Source: Saposhnikovia divaricata (taxonomy: Eukaryota; Streptophyta; Magnoliopsida; Apiales; Apiaceae). From it: a stretch of DNA of 64,000 nucleotides. The position numbers were made by a program, and so were the translations under genes. Where the stretch lies: the NCBI GenBank assembly GCA_036435485.1, contig CM071600.1:58029546-58093545 (forward strand), in the 5' to 3' direction. Within the stretch, counting starts at the first letter, position 1. Every line of letters starts with the position of its first letter. The notes beneath the pieces were generated by a model. The model saw nothing but the letters and a program-made list of their open reading frames with translations. It ran no database searches and was not told the DNA's origin. Of the stretch, positions 24,683-35,911 are shown in pieces.

Positions 24683-26297
24683 TATCATCAAGTCTAGCAG
24701 CTTCAATACTTCGTTTAGTTTGCTATTATTAATTATCAATAAAGTTCCCAGTTTTTAATATGATTTCTAGTTGTTTAGGATGATATGTAATCTCGTTTTT
24801 GAGATATGCTTTGTCCTAGATATTTTAATGCTTTCAATGTACTCTACTTCTAGGATATTTTTTTATCTCCTTGGGGGATATGTTATATCCTATTATTAAA
24901 TAAAATTTGATTTTGATATTAATATAATTTTTTTTGTTTACAAGAAATTGCATTTGTTATTAAAATATAAAATTTGTTTAAAGATTTTCTTGTAAAGTGA
25001 TAATCATTTTCAGGTAAAGTCGGGGAAGTTTAAGGTTAAAAGAGTGACGTGCCTTTCTATGCTGTTTCCTGAGCTTATGCAACAAAGCCACGAGAAAAGT
25101 TTAACGACAGTTGCAGTAAGCATTATAATGTAAAACCATAGTTGCACGAGAATAAGTAATATAGCAAAATAAATTGAGAAGTGCATCATAAGAAGCTAAT
25201 GCATACCACTAATTTAACAACACTTGCAACAAAGATAAGATAATTATTATTGTTTTATATTTATTGTAATTCTAATTTATAATTCTATTTAAATATATTT
25301 TTAAAATCAAGCAAAAATTAGTTATTCTCGACAATAATAGGAATTTAAATAATTGAACTTAAAATTTATTATTATAATAAATAATATGTTTCAATTATTT
25401 TAAAGTGTTTCCGTGTAAATTTTTAAAGTGGTTTAATTTTAACTTGGGGAGATGAACTTAAATTTTTTAAAGTAGTTTAATTTTAACTTAAAGTAGTATT
25501 ATTAGAAGTTATTGTTATTTTATTATAAATTTAATTGACTACAATTAAGGAATATTATTCATAGAAATTAGTAATGAAATCAAGAATTTATTTGTATGTA
25601 GACCAATATGGGTGGATCATATGTGTAAGTAACTAAGAAACAAAATGTATGGGATTCGGTTGAGTAATCATTGGGATTTTGTATGATATGCAAATCATTG
25701 ATACCTGACAAAAAAAATCATTAATAGGGTTGTGCTTTAAAATGCTTATTGCTATTTCCTTATATAATTCATTAGAACTTTTATTATTGAATCGTGACTT
25801 TTTTTTTCATAACATGAATCATGGCCTTTGATTGTGTAAAAAATTGTAACACACATCAAAAAATTGATACATAATTTATGCACACGACTTCAATGCACTT
25901 TAAATATTGTTGGATCCTGCATCATTCTTATTGATTTGTGATTATCTTATATTTGAAAAGGCATTCATTTTTTTAAAAAAAAAATTGGAAACAAATTTTT
26001 TTGTAAACAAATTAATGTGAAACAAATTAATTTGCAAAAATATCTCAATACCGAATAGTTTGCACATAATTATCTCTGTAATAAATTATGGAATTTTGCT
26101 TGTAATATGGGATTTTGCATGATATGATAATAATTTATTGGATTGCTATCGGTATCTTTTCAGCTATATATACAACTGGAATGCACATCGTTTGTCTCTA
26201 AGAGTTTTCATGTATGTTTCTAATCTTTTAAGTTACATATAGATGATACATTTTTTTTACTGTGTTAATTCTTTTTTTAATGTGTTAATTCATGCAG
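24683..26297. other. A/T-rich interval between FAR1-like and Ulp1-like genes
   Basis: No exon recognised. It holds the presumed 3' end of the FAR1-like gene (ATCAATAAAGTT near 24737) and then A/T-rich sequence. If the FAR1-like and Ulp1-like genes belong to one element, this is its internal spacer. Confidence 0.4.
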
Positions 26298-27147
26298 ATC
26301 AGAAGACAGTGACCAGCAAAGAATTGATCCAACAATGACGAGCAACAATGGTTCAGGTTATCAAATGTTGATGAGGCTAAAACCTAAGATTTTAAGTGAT
26401 ACAATAGGATCTCTTTCAGAGAACCAACGAAGCTGGGTCAGGACTACCGGATTCGAGTCATTGTTATCTTTCAATATGTACGAGTATCCACTTGAACTTG
26501 GTAATCATTTGTTATGTTCCTTTGACCACCTTTCTTGTACACTAAATCTTAAAGAAATTTTTTTAAGTATAACAGAAACAGATGTGCATGAAGTTCTTGG
26601 ACTACCAAGGGGTCCACATCTTATTGAGGTAGTGAGCAACATGGATGTTAAGAATTCATGGAGATCTCAATTTACAGATTCAATAAATAACGGGTGGAAG
26701 CTAACTGCTCCTATGGTTCACAATGCCATTAAAGCGTCCGAACAAGTAGATCTCAATTTCAAAATGAATTTTTTGGTTCTAATGAGTAACTTATTGATTA
26801 AAGGTTCGAAAAATCCATATGTGATACAAGACATAATAGGATTTGATGGAAATCTTGACAACTGTTATAAATACAATTGGTGTGAGTATTTAATACGTTG
26901 TTTGAGGGAGGCATCATCTGCATGGCGTGAACAAAATGTTCCTTCTTTCTACACTGGATCCCTAACCTTCCTTATAGTAAGTTGTATTTCCTTTTATATT
27001 ATACCTGTCACGTGTACGACCCCATAATGCCTTATTTTTATTGTTTTGTTTCAGTTCTTTTATCTTGATCGTGTTATTGAAGATAGAGATCCAACTGAAA
27101 GAACCCTACCCACATTCACTCGTTGGAACAATTCTGATATTTTCTAA
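26298..27147 (+). pseudogene. N-terminal part of a second Ulp1-like (Kaonashi-type) gene, 3'-truncated
   Basis: Exon 26298-26976 follows a CATGCAG acceptor and reads SEDSDQQRIDPTMTSNN and so on; exon 27055-27147 follows TTTCAG and reads FFYLDRVIEDRDPTERTLPTF before a TAA. The translation aligns with the minus-strand gene at 9.2-5.0 kb: SLSENQRSWVRTTGFESLLSF against SLSIKQRHWVKRT*FRSLLSF, VHEVLGLPRG against VNEVLGLPRG, KNPYVIQDIIGF against KNPYVRQTILGF, NWCEYL against NWCEYL, and the same GTAAGT donor position. This is the conserved N-terminal region of plant transposon-borne Ulp1-like proteins. The C48 protease domain is absent; sequence after about 27150 no longer matches. Same strand as, and about 1.6 kb beyond, the FAR1-like transposase. 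Confidence 0.65.
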
Positions 27148-27419
27148 CACCAAAAACATTACCAGATATGACAAGAATGATGAGAAGAAAGGATTCAGGG
27201 CAGATGAAAGCACGTCCATTTATATATGACTTTTTTATTCTTAAGATTAATAAGTTGATTATAAGCTACATGTTCTATCTTTTGTTTTTTGGAATGTTTG
27301 TGATCTCTGAGATTATGCTTTTATTTTGTAATGACTTCTAAAGTCAAAATTAAATAAAACTAATTTTCTACATTCAAACTTACATGCTTGTTGAGATATT
27401 TTATAAAATAAAATGTTCA
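27148..27419. other. Truncated tail of the Ulp1-like copy and spacer
   Basis: A short stretch (to about 27230) may be remnant exon or intron of the Ulp1-like gene; then A/T-rich spacer up to the repeat block. Confidence 0.3.
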
Positions 27420-28280
27420 TATTGGTGGCGATATCATTATCATTTTTATAAAAACCGTTTAAATAATTAAAAATACTTTTATTAAATGATTTATAATTGT
27501 TCTATAAAAAGGTCATAAACTAATAAGACAAATAAAGACTTTCTTGGAATTATAGAACACTTAAGAGAACATTTAGAAAAACACTTTAACATATTTAATG
27601 TTTTAATTAAATTTGAAATGATTTCCAATCTTTATATAGACCATTTGAAAATAAACGTTATTAGTATTTTAAGAATATTATGTGTTCTTTAAAAATAAAT
27701 AACACTTCAAATAACAAGTTATTAGTAAATTTAAATAATTGTGTGTTATTTTATTTTTTGTAAGGATTCTATCGTTCTTTTAAGTGTTCTCTTAGGTGTT
27801 CTATTAATTGTTAAAAAAATAAAAATTAAAGTATTCTTTTAGGTGTTCTTTAAATTATAAAAAATAAATTTATAGCTTGTTTATAGAACACTTAATAGAA
27901 CACTTAGAAAAACACTTTAATTTATTTAATGTTTTAATTAAATTTGAAATGATTTCCAATCTTTAATAAAACACTTCAAAATAAACGTTATTAGTAAGAA
28001 TATTATGTGTTCTTCAAAAATAAACAACACTTCAAATAACAAGTTATTAGTAAATTTAAACAATTGCGTTTTAAATTTTTTTTTTTTTTTTTTGTAAGGA
28101 TTCTATAAGTGTTCTCTTAGGTGTTCTATTAATTGTTATAAAAATACAATTAAAGTGTTCTTTTAGGTGTTCTTTTGTAATGATATTAAAGTGTTCTCTT
28201 AAAGGTTCTTAGATTAATTGTTTTATTATATGTTCTTTAAATTATAAAAAATAAATTTATAGCGTGTAAAATTATAATCT
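27420..28280. repeat. GTGTTCTT-family repeat block, orientation A
   Basis: Shares long phrases with 786-1860, for example AAAAAGGTCATAAACTAATA and TTTGAAATGATTTCCAATCT, in the same orientation. Its right half (from 27898) is part of a larger direct repeat also found at 30009. Confidence 0.6.
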
Positions 28281-28842
28281 AAGAACCTTTAACAACTTAA
28301 TGAGCCATGCAATAATTCATCAATCATCAGATGATCAGATGCTAAACTCCAATATAAACATGCATTATATCACAATTCCTTATGCAACACTGCTCGACTA
28401 CAAAAACAAGATAAGTGATTTGAAACATATTTATATTGAAAATTAATGTAAATATGTAATACATGAATCTCTCATTAAATTTAAAATTCACTATAGCATC
28501 AAGTTGCTCAATCTGATTAAATGTTCCAGGTTCTGACCAAGGATGAATTTCTACTTTAAAAGATACGATTGTACAGGTATAAGAGTAAGGTAACCGTATC
28601 TTTTCCTTGTGCAGAAACTTTTCCAACCAAGCCTCTTATCAACATCGCCTTGGGATCATAATCAGATGTCCTTCTCCACAATGCTAACATCACCTTGTTC
28701 CATGATTTAAGCGTCCTTGACATCCTCTACGAAATTCATGTGAAACCATTTCTGAACTTTCTACGATCAGGGGACTTGGTACTGAGATACTATGGCTCTG
28801 ATGATCAACCTTAATTTCCTAGCAACTGCATCATTCACAGTT
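27898..28842. repeat. Direct repeat of about 945 bp, copy 1
   Basis: Runs from GAACACTTAGAAAAACACTT to TGCATCATTCACAGTT. Copy 2 is at 30009-30950, spaced by about 2.11 kb and nearly identical; differences include the T-run near 28080 and a few substitutions (e.g. CTTAATTTCC against CTTAAGTTCC near the right end). The part from about 28300 onward is not the GTGTTCTT repeat; on the minus strand it has a 94-codon open stretch (28342-28626) that is identical in both copies but that I cannot assign to a family. Confidence 0.85.
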
Positions 28843-29390
28843 TTAACTGCACCAAATCAGGTCGTAAGCTACCAAAATATGTCAACATCAACGGACGCTC
28901 TTTGCTCTATCGTCATCTTAACTTCAAATGTGATGGGCAACAAAGCAATAACAAAGCATAAAATGGCAAACAACTGACTTATCTCACATGCAGGGTGGTC
29001 TAAGGCTTAGGAGACCGCTATATACACCCATCTAGCATTATTCTTCCCTGAGTAAAGGTGATTTTACAGTTGTGCAGTGACAAAAAAAGTTTGACACTTC
29101 AATATCCATGCAGTCAGTCCCATTAAAGATTCACCAACTTGCTATCTTCTGAATTCCGATCCATACACTCTTAGGTTATTTCAAAAGGAGAGTCTTCAGC
29201 AATCATGCCACTTCCACCTCCCCATAAAAATATCTTGTAACTGCATTCTTACACTGACTATAATTTTCTAGTTCATTTAACTTCCTGTTGGTCAATTGAG
29301 TGTGATAAACACTAGATGGTAGTAAAACTTGGATTTGTTACATATGAGCAGAAAAAGCTAAGATATATACCCCGTAATAAAGTTACCATG
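28843..29390. other. Unassigned sequence between repeat copies
   Basis: Higher GC than the flanks, as expected for captured genic DNA. No reading frame recognised; possibly 3' flank of the PPR fragment that follows on the minus strand. Confidence 0.3.
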
Positions 29391-29790
29391 TCACTGTAGA
29401 GAACTAAGACCCGGCTTAGTTGCATACCCCTTAACTTTCATTTCTTCCCTCACTATCTTCACATCATCCCACCTATCTGCTGAAGCATATATATTAGAAA
29501 AAGCTATATAGTCTTTACTCATATCAGCTACATCACCCGAGGACGTAATTATCTGCTCCGTTTTCATAATGAGTAGGATCTGCCTAACCTTCTCCCCTGT
29601 CAACAAATTCCCCTGTACATTGCATGCACTTAGTAGAGTTTGTACAGAGAATGGCATCTCGCTCAACCTGCATATTATCTATAAACTTATACGCTTCTTC
29701 TAAATGCCCAGCACGACCAAGAAGAAATCAACGATACAGCCATAGTGTTCTAAAGTTCTGCACCCACTAGCAGAAAGTTCTCCAAGATAA
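29391..29790 (-). pseudogene. PPR protein fragment (PLS-class, E motif region)
   Basis: Minus-strand pieces read HYGCIVDF, then in other frames LGRAGHLEEAYKFIDNMQ, then MPFSVQTLLSACNVQGNLLT and YIAFSNIYASADRWDDVKIV followed by REEMKVKGYATKPGLSSLQ. The order is the standard end of a plant pentatricopeptide protein: a last PPR motif, TLLSAC...GN...GE, then the E motif ...SNIYA...W..V..VR..M...G..K.PG.S. Such proteins bind organellar RNA and act in editing or processing. Only the C-terminal end is here, with at least one frameshift and an extra segment in the E motif (SSGDVADMSKDYIAFS), so it is a captured fragment. It lies between the two copies of the 945-bp direct repeat. Confidence 0.75.
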
Positions 29791-30008
29791 CATTCATTGA
29801 GAGAAAGAATCTGAACAAATTAATACCAAGAAGGGAGGTGTTTGTTGACTATCACTGCAGGGTTAAGTGTTCTATCAAGCCAACTTCCTCCCTCTAGTTG
29901 TCGTGAGCCCAGTAATCGCAGTCCTCACCACAAACAACCAGTCCTTCGCATCCGGAAAATCTGCATCCTCAATCACAAACAATACTCAACACATTATTAT
30001 ACTTAAGA

Positions 30009-30950
30009 GAACACTTAGAAAAACACTTTAATTTATTTAATGTTTTAATTAAATTTGAAATGATTTCCAATCTTTAATAAAACACTTCAAAATAAACGTT
30101 ATTAGTAAGAATATTATGTGTTCTTCAAAAATAAACAACACTTCAAATAACAAGTTATTAGTAAATTTAAACAATTGCGTTTTAAATTTTTTATTTTTTT
30201 TGTAAGGATTCTATAAGTGTTCTCTTTGGTGTTCTATTAATTGTTATAAAAATACAATTAAAGTGTTCTTTTAGGTGTTCTTTTGTAATGATATTAAAGT
30301 GTTCTCTTAAAGGTTCTTAGATTAATTGTTTTATTATTTGTTCTTTAAATTATAAAAAATAAATTTATAGCGTGTAAAATTATAATCTAAGAACCTTTAA
30401 CAACTTAATGAGCCATGCAATAATTCATCAATCATCAGATGATCAGATGCTAAACTCCAATATAAACATGCATTATATCACAATTCCTTATGCAACACTG
30501 CTCGACTACAAAAACAAGATAAGTGATTTGAAACATATTTATATTGAAAATTAATGTAAATATGTAATACATGAATCTCTCATTAAATTTAAAATTCACT
30601 ATAGCATCAAGTTGCTCAATCTGATTAAATGTTCCAGGTTCTGACCAAGGATGAATTTCTACTTTAAAAGATACGATTGTACAGGTATAAGAGTAAGGTA
30701 ACCGTATCTTTTCCTTGTGCAGAAACTTTTCCAACCAAGCCTCTTATCAACATCGCCTTGGGATCATAATCAGATGTCCTTCTCCACAATGCTAACATCA
30801 CCTTGTTCCACGATTTAAGCGTCCTTGACATCCTCTACGAAATTCATGTGAAACCATTGCTGAACTTTCTACGATCAGGGGACTTGGTACTGAGATACTA
30901 TGGCTCTGATGATCAACCTTAAGTTCCTAGCAACTGCATCATTCACAGTT
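30009..30950. repeat. Direct repeat of about 942 bp, copy 2
   Basis: Nearly identical to 27898-28842. After the shared CATTCACAGTT the two copies diverge completely, marking a sharp right boundary. The left half contains GTGTTCTT-family sequence. Confidence 0.85.
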
Positions 30951-30992
30951 CCGATCCGACTAATTGAAGTGTTCTTTTAGTTGTTCTTAAAA

Positions 30993-32235
30993 GGATCTTA
31001 TATCAACATATGGTGTAAAAGCCATTTTAGGATCTTATATCAACATATAGTGTAAAAGCCATTTTAGGAGCTCATACGTGGGATGAAACATCAGCTATTT
31101 CTGAGGCTGCTAGTGAAGAAGCTCGTGAGTCGTGATGTGCCCGTACTATCTTTTGCTGATTCAATTCCAACAACCCCAGTATACCTTTTCGTTCTTCAAG
31201 CGACACCAAGCCAGGAAGTACAGATGAATGCAATTGCAGCTATTATACAGTCTTAGGGACTGAATCAAGCTACTCTAATATATGAGAATGCCCCAACCTT
31301 ATCATCACCTGATTTAATAATTTCTCAACTCTCTCAGTCACTTCAACAATCCGGGGGCGAACTATCTTACATCTTTGCTCTAACTTCTTTCTCTCTCAAA
31401 TCGTTACAGAAAGAGCTCAATCAGCTCAAGAAAGCGAAATACAAAGTCTTAATCATCCATTCAACACCTGAAATTGGATATCTTCTGCACCAAATTGCGA
31501 AGAAACTGAACATGACAGGAGATGGCTATGCATGGATCGCAACAAACAGCATCACTAATCTCTTCCATTCCATCAATCCCAAAAAATTGACATCCATGCA
31601 GGGTATTGTTGGCACCAAAACATATTTTCCAGAAAACTCACCACAATTTCAAGATTTCAGGAGACGATTCCGTTCAAAGTTCAGGAATATCTATCCTGAT
31701 GAAGAATTTGACGAGCCTGGTATCTTTGCTTCACAGGCCTATGATGCCATGCTAAATCTACTGTACAAAAGCAATATCACCAATTTGTTTGTAGGGATTT
31801 CAGCTGCGGATTTTACTAACTGGAAAGTAGCTTCAGCTAAAGTAGTTGAAATTGTGAATGTAATTGGAAAGAGTTATCAAAGTGGTTATTGGACAGAAGG
31901 ACTTGGATTTTCAGAAGCTATCGACGATAAAGCTCTTCACCACACTTCTATGAAAATATTGAATGAAGTCCTGTGGCCTGCACAACCATGGCACATAGAG
32001 AGACAGAGGCGTATTCTTGCAGGTAAATCAGAGCCTCTTAGGGTAGGTGTACCTGCAGAGTCTCTGTTTCGACAATTTGTAGAGCTAAAAGAAGATCCAA
32101 AAACTAATGCAACTTCCTTCCATGGATTTTCTATCGAAGTGTTCAAAGAAGCAATGAAACTTGCAGATGTTAACAATGAATTGACATACAATTATACTCC
32201 TTTCTATGGAGAGTATAACAAGTTGGTGGAACAAA
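30993..32235 (+). pseudogene. Glutamate receptor-like (GLR) gene fragment
   Basis: The reading starts DLISTYGVKAIL (given twice by a 37-bp tandem duplication at about 30992-31065), then GAHTWDETSAISEAASEEAR, a frameshift, DVPVLSFADSIPTTPVY, LQATPSQEVQMNAIAAIIQS, an in-frame TAG (31254-31256), and an open run from 31257: GLNQATLIYEN ... MTGDGYAWIATNSITNL ... FASQAYDAMLNLL ... SEPLRVGVPAESLF ... FHGFSIEVFKEAMKLA ... YTPFYGEYNKLVEQI. That is most of the amino-terminal ligand-binding (ANF receptor) domain and the first lobe of the glutamate-binding domain of a plant GLR, a plasma-membrane cation channel. Homology stops at about 32235, before any pore segment, and GTGTTCTT-type sequence follows. 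It appears to be an intronless segment of one large exon. Confidence 0.85.
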
Positions 32236-32768
32236 TATGTTCTAGTGTTCTTCATGAAGTTCTTTAAGTGTTCTTTTGTTTCGAATGTTGAACCAGGTGC
32301 GTAATGATGACGATGCTGCTCTTGTTTGGATTCAAGGCATCTTTCAAGTACAAGAAAGGATTTTTCTCTCCTGGGAGATGGATTAGAACGGAGTACAGAG
32401 TACTCCTGGGAGATGGAAAAGCTAGCTGTTCTTGGTCATGGTCAGGGATGCACAAACATTAGCAGAGTTTTTGTGTCTTAACTAATAGAAATGGAGGGTT
32501 GAGAATCGATGAAGACGATATGAAGATAAAACAAAAATAGCAAAGTTATAATTAAATATATAATGTAGATTGATTGAATCATAAATTGATTGTATAAGAT
32601 ACTTATAAGTTAAAAAGTCTGTATTACCCCTCTAGTTAATTTTAAGTATATATAAGAGATTGATATCAACCGTTAGATTGATGAAAGATCAATGGACTAG
32701 AAAAGTACCTCAGTTTTCTCTAAAAAAAGGTGCTCTCTTGAGCAACCTCCTATATATATATATATATA
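32236..32768. other. Junk following the GLR fragment
   Basis: Begins with GTGTTCTTCATGAAGTTCTTTA, then a GC-richer stretch (32290-32470) with a direct repeat of TCTCCTGGGAGATGG words that I cannot assign, then A/T-rich sequence ending in a (TA)n run (32750-32770). Confidence 0.4.
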
Positions 32769-33108
32769 TAGTGCTATTCAACTACAAACCATTCTTAAAT
32801 ACAAACTAGAAACCAAACCACAATCCAACATTTCAAGCTAAACTAATGACCTAACTAGGGGTACCCATACAAAAAACGTATAATAATCTACCCTCTATTT
32901 AGTTATGAAAAAATTTAAAAGTTACTGTTCACTACTGACGTGGCAGTGACGTTAGCAGTGAAAAGTATTTTTTTCTGGACATTGGTGAGTTAATTTATGA
33001 CATTTTTTTGTAAAAGTGTCCCTGACAGGGCCCTTAGAATAAATATAATATATTTAGTGTTGGTTTGTAGTTTGTATTTAAAGATTGGTTTGTATTTCAA
33101 CAAAAACC
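32769..33108. mobile_element. MITE inserted in a (TA)n tract
   Basis: Imperfect terminal inverted repeats of about 40 bp: left GTGCTATTCAACTACAAACC...TTAAATACAAACTAG, right (reverse-complemented) GGTTTTTGTTGAAATACAAA...TTTAAATACAAACTAC. Both sides are flanked by TATATATA, as in (TA)n-targeting elements such as Micron. The interior carries GTCCCTGACAGGGCCC (about 33019-33034). No coding sequence. Confidence 0.65.
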
Positions 33109-33826
33109 TATATATATGTGTGTGTGTGTGTGTGTGAAGAATAGTTAAACCAATAAATTCTCACATGTCTAAATTGTATTATAAATATTCAAATAAAATA
33201 GAAGAAAACACCCAAAAGTATGAAATATTAAAATATAAGTTAGGCTAAACATTAAATATAATTTACAAAAAAAAAAGCGTTTACCAAATAAAAGTGCTTT
33301 AAGAAAAAATAATTTTAATAAAAATCATTAAAGATTCTATTTTTATGTTTGACAACAAATATGTTTCTAAAATTTAAATTAAAAAAAATATGAGCACAAA
33401 TCAACAAATAAAAAAGTCCTTACTTTACAAAGAAAAAATTAAAATTAAAAAAAGTGAGAACAAATGGATAAATGAACATATTTTAAATTAAAAAACAATT
33501 CAAACCCCATAAAATAAATTTATATTAATATCTAAATATAATACGACATAAAAACCCCTAAAATTACTCTAAACAAAAACACATAATAAACACTACACAT
33601 GGCAAAAATATAAAATTAACATGAAAAAAATAATTAATATTAAAACAAATAAAAAGTTCAATAACACACATATTTATAAAAAAAATTAAAAAATATCTTT
33701 AAAAACTATAAAAAAGACTATAACAAAAGATCTAAAAAATTTAACATAACCATTAAAGTACATATCAAAAAGATAAAAAATAATAATAAATTGTTACATG
33801 AATATAGTACATATATGTTTCAAGTA
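33109..33826. other. A/T-rich spacer with (TG)n stretch
   Basis: A short TG run at 33117-33137, then poly-A/T-rich sequence. No gene seen. Confidence 0.45.
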
Positions 33827-33975
33827 TAATTAAACCTCGATAAATGAATACGCTCAGGGCTGGAAAATTTTATTCATTAATCGAGATTATTCATTTATCG
33901 AGGTAAAAAATACACTGTCTCTTCATTTGATGAAGTCATTCATTTATCGAATATTCATTCATCGAGGTTCCATTG
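33827..33975. mobile_element. Pogo/Emigrant-like MITE relic
   Basis: Left TAATTAAACCTCGATAAATG, right (reverse-complemented) CAATGGAACCTCGATGAATG; the interior alternates ATTCATTTATCGAGG in both orientations. Same architecture as 20002-20176, with TA at the presumed flanks, but more diverged. Confidence 0.6.
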
Positions 33976-34148
33976 TATATCATATGTATATAAGCCTAAT
34001 TATTTAAAAAAAAAGCATATGTAATCTAATTAAATCAAAAATAATTATGAAAGATTAAAAAGTATGTTAACCTAAAATTTGAAATATAAATTATAGAAAA
34101 CCATTTACAAGAAAAAAAAAACAAATGTATACTATAAACCATATTTAA

Positions 34149-34419
34149 GGGGGAAATGACATTTTCACCACTGTACTATTTCCGGAATTGCAATTGCACT
34201 ACTGTACTACAAACGGACTACTGTACTTTAGCATTTTTAACAAATTCACCACTCCCGTCAGTCAAATTGTAAAACAGTAGTGGTGAATTTGTTATAATTT
34301 GACTGACGGGAGTGGTGTATTTGTTAAAAAAGCTAAAGTACAATAGTCCGTTTGTAGTACAGTAGTGCAATTGCAATTCCGAAAATAGTACAGTGGTGAA
34401 AATGTCCTTTTACCCTTTT
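34149..34419. mobile_element. Fold-back element (long hairpin), possible TTAA target site
   Basis: Two arms of about 125 bp are near-perfect inverted complements, for example TTTCACCACTGTACTATTT, GGAATTGCAATTGCACTACT, CACCACTCCCGTCAGTCAAA and their complements. TTAA occurs at both borders (34145-34148 and 34420-34423), which could be a piggyBac-type target duplication or part of the termini. No coding sequence; the transcript would form a strong hairpin. Confidence 0.7.
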
Positions 34420-34525
34420 TTAATGGTTAAACACACTAAACACTCGAACTCTTGACCTCTCTTAAAGAAGCCAATACCTCAACCACTACAAGAGCCCTTT
34501 GTTGGCAAATGTGTGTATTATTATC
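34420..34525. other. Short spacer
   Basis: No feature recognised before the Helitron-like terminus at 34526. Confidence 0.4.
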
Positions 34526-35890
34526 ACTAGCTTTATACACGTGCAATGCACGGGTTGTTTTTTTTAATATTTTATAATATATTTTTTATTATGATATTTT
34601 TTTTCAAAAGTAGCTTTTATAAAATTTTGAATATATTTTTTTTATTTTTAATGATAATAAATTAATAATATGTATATATTTTATACTTTTATATATACTA
34701 AAATTATTACGAAAAATATGTTAACTCATAATAATAAATAATTAAGTTGATAATGAATATATACTATATTATAAAAGACGGAACATTAAACGTTTTGGTA
34801 CGGTACAGTATAGTACTTACCTTATTTAATTGTTTTACTTTATTACCATTAATTATTTTACTTACGTATTACAAAACAAAAAACAATATTTTCTCAAAAT
34901 ATCACACGACACTTCTCCTAAATAATAACCAACCAACCACCTTTTTCAGCTATTACATTTTCTAACTTTTCTAACTAAAATCTATTCTTTCCAAAAGCAT
35001 GATCGTTGTAATTAATGAAATAACTAATATATTATAATTACTTATAACGAACTGATCATCTTTTCCAGCTAAAAGGTAATATCTTTTTTATATTTTGTAA
35101 CTAAAATATCTCATTTTCTTCTAAATAATAACTGACCAATTATCTTTTCACCGTTCTTACCTTATTTATTTATTTTACTTTATTACTATTAATTATTTTA
35201 CTTACTTATTAAAAAATAAAACACAATTTTTTCTCAAAATATCACACGAAACTCTCCCTGAATAATAACTAACCAACTACCTTTTTCAACAATTACTTTT
35301 TCTAACTTTTCTAACTAAAATCTATTTTTTCCAAAAACATGATCGTTCTAATTAATGAAATAACTAATATATTATAATTACTAATAACTAATTGATTAAC
35401 TTTTTCAGCTAAAGGATATTATCCTTTCTGTATTTTTTAACAAAAATATCACATATTCTTCTAAATAATAACTAACCAATTATCTTTTTCAGCTATTACC
35501 TTTTCTAACTTTTATAACTATAATCTCTTCTTTCTAAAAATATTATCGTTTCAATTATTGAAATAAACTAATAATATTATAATTACTAATAACTAACTAA
35601 TTATCTTTTCCAACTAAAAGGTAATTTATTTTCTATCTTTTCCAACTAAAATATCTCATTTTCTCCTAAATAATAACTAACCAATTACCTTTTTCAGTTA
35701 TTAATTTTTCTAACTTTTCTAACTAAATTTTTTTCTTTCTAAAAATATAATCGTTCTAATTAATGAAATAAACTAATAATTATTTACTTTAACTAGCTAA
35801 TTACCTTTTCCAACCAAAAGGTAATATCTTTTTTTATATTTTCTAACTGAAATATCTCATTTTCAAACTTAATTTTTTTACTTAATTATC
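34526..35890. mobile_element. Helitron-related region with four tandem units of about 290 bp
   Basis: At 34526 the minus strand shows CCGTGCATTGCACGTG followed by TATAAAGCTAGT, a Helitron-type 3' hairpin plus CTAGT. At about 34758 on the plus strand TATACTATATTATAAAAGAC resembles the 5' end of the neighbouring Helitron (TCTATACTATTATATAAAAG). From about 34960 to 35870 there are about four tandem, diverged units containing CTAACTTTTCTAACTAAAAT, ATGATCGTTCTAATTAATGA, CTAATAATATTATAATTACT and CAGCTAAAAGGTAATATCTT. Borders of a single complete element are not clear. No RepHel gene. Confidence 0.5.
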
Positions 35891-35911
35891 CTTACTTAGA
35901 TCTATACTATA

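Noticed and set aside
28342..28626. 94-codon minus-strand frame present twice
   Set aside because: Identical because it lies in the 945-bp direct repeat. I recognise no family and see no start context or splice structure, so it is not called as a gene.
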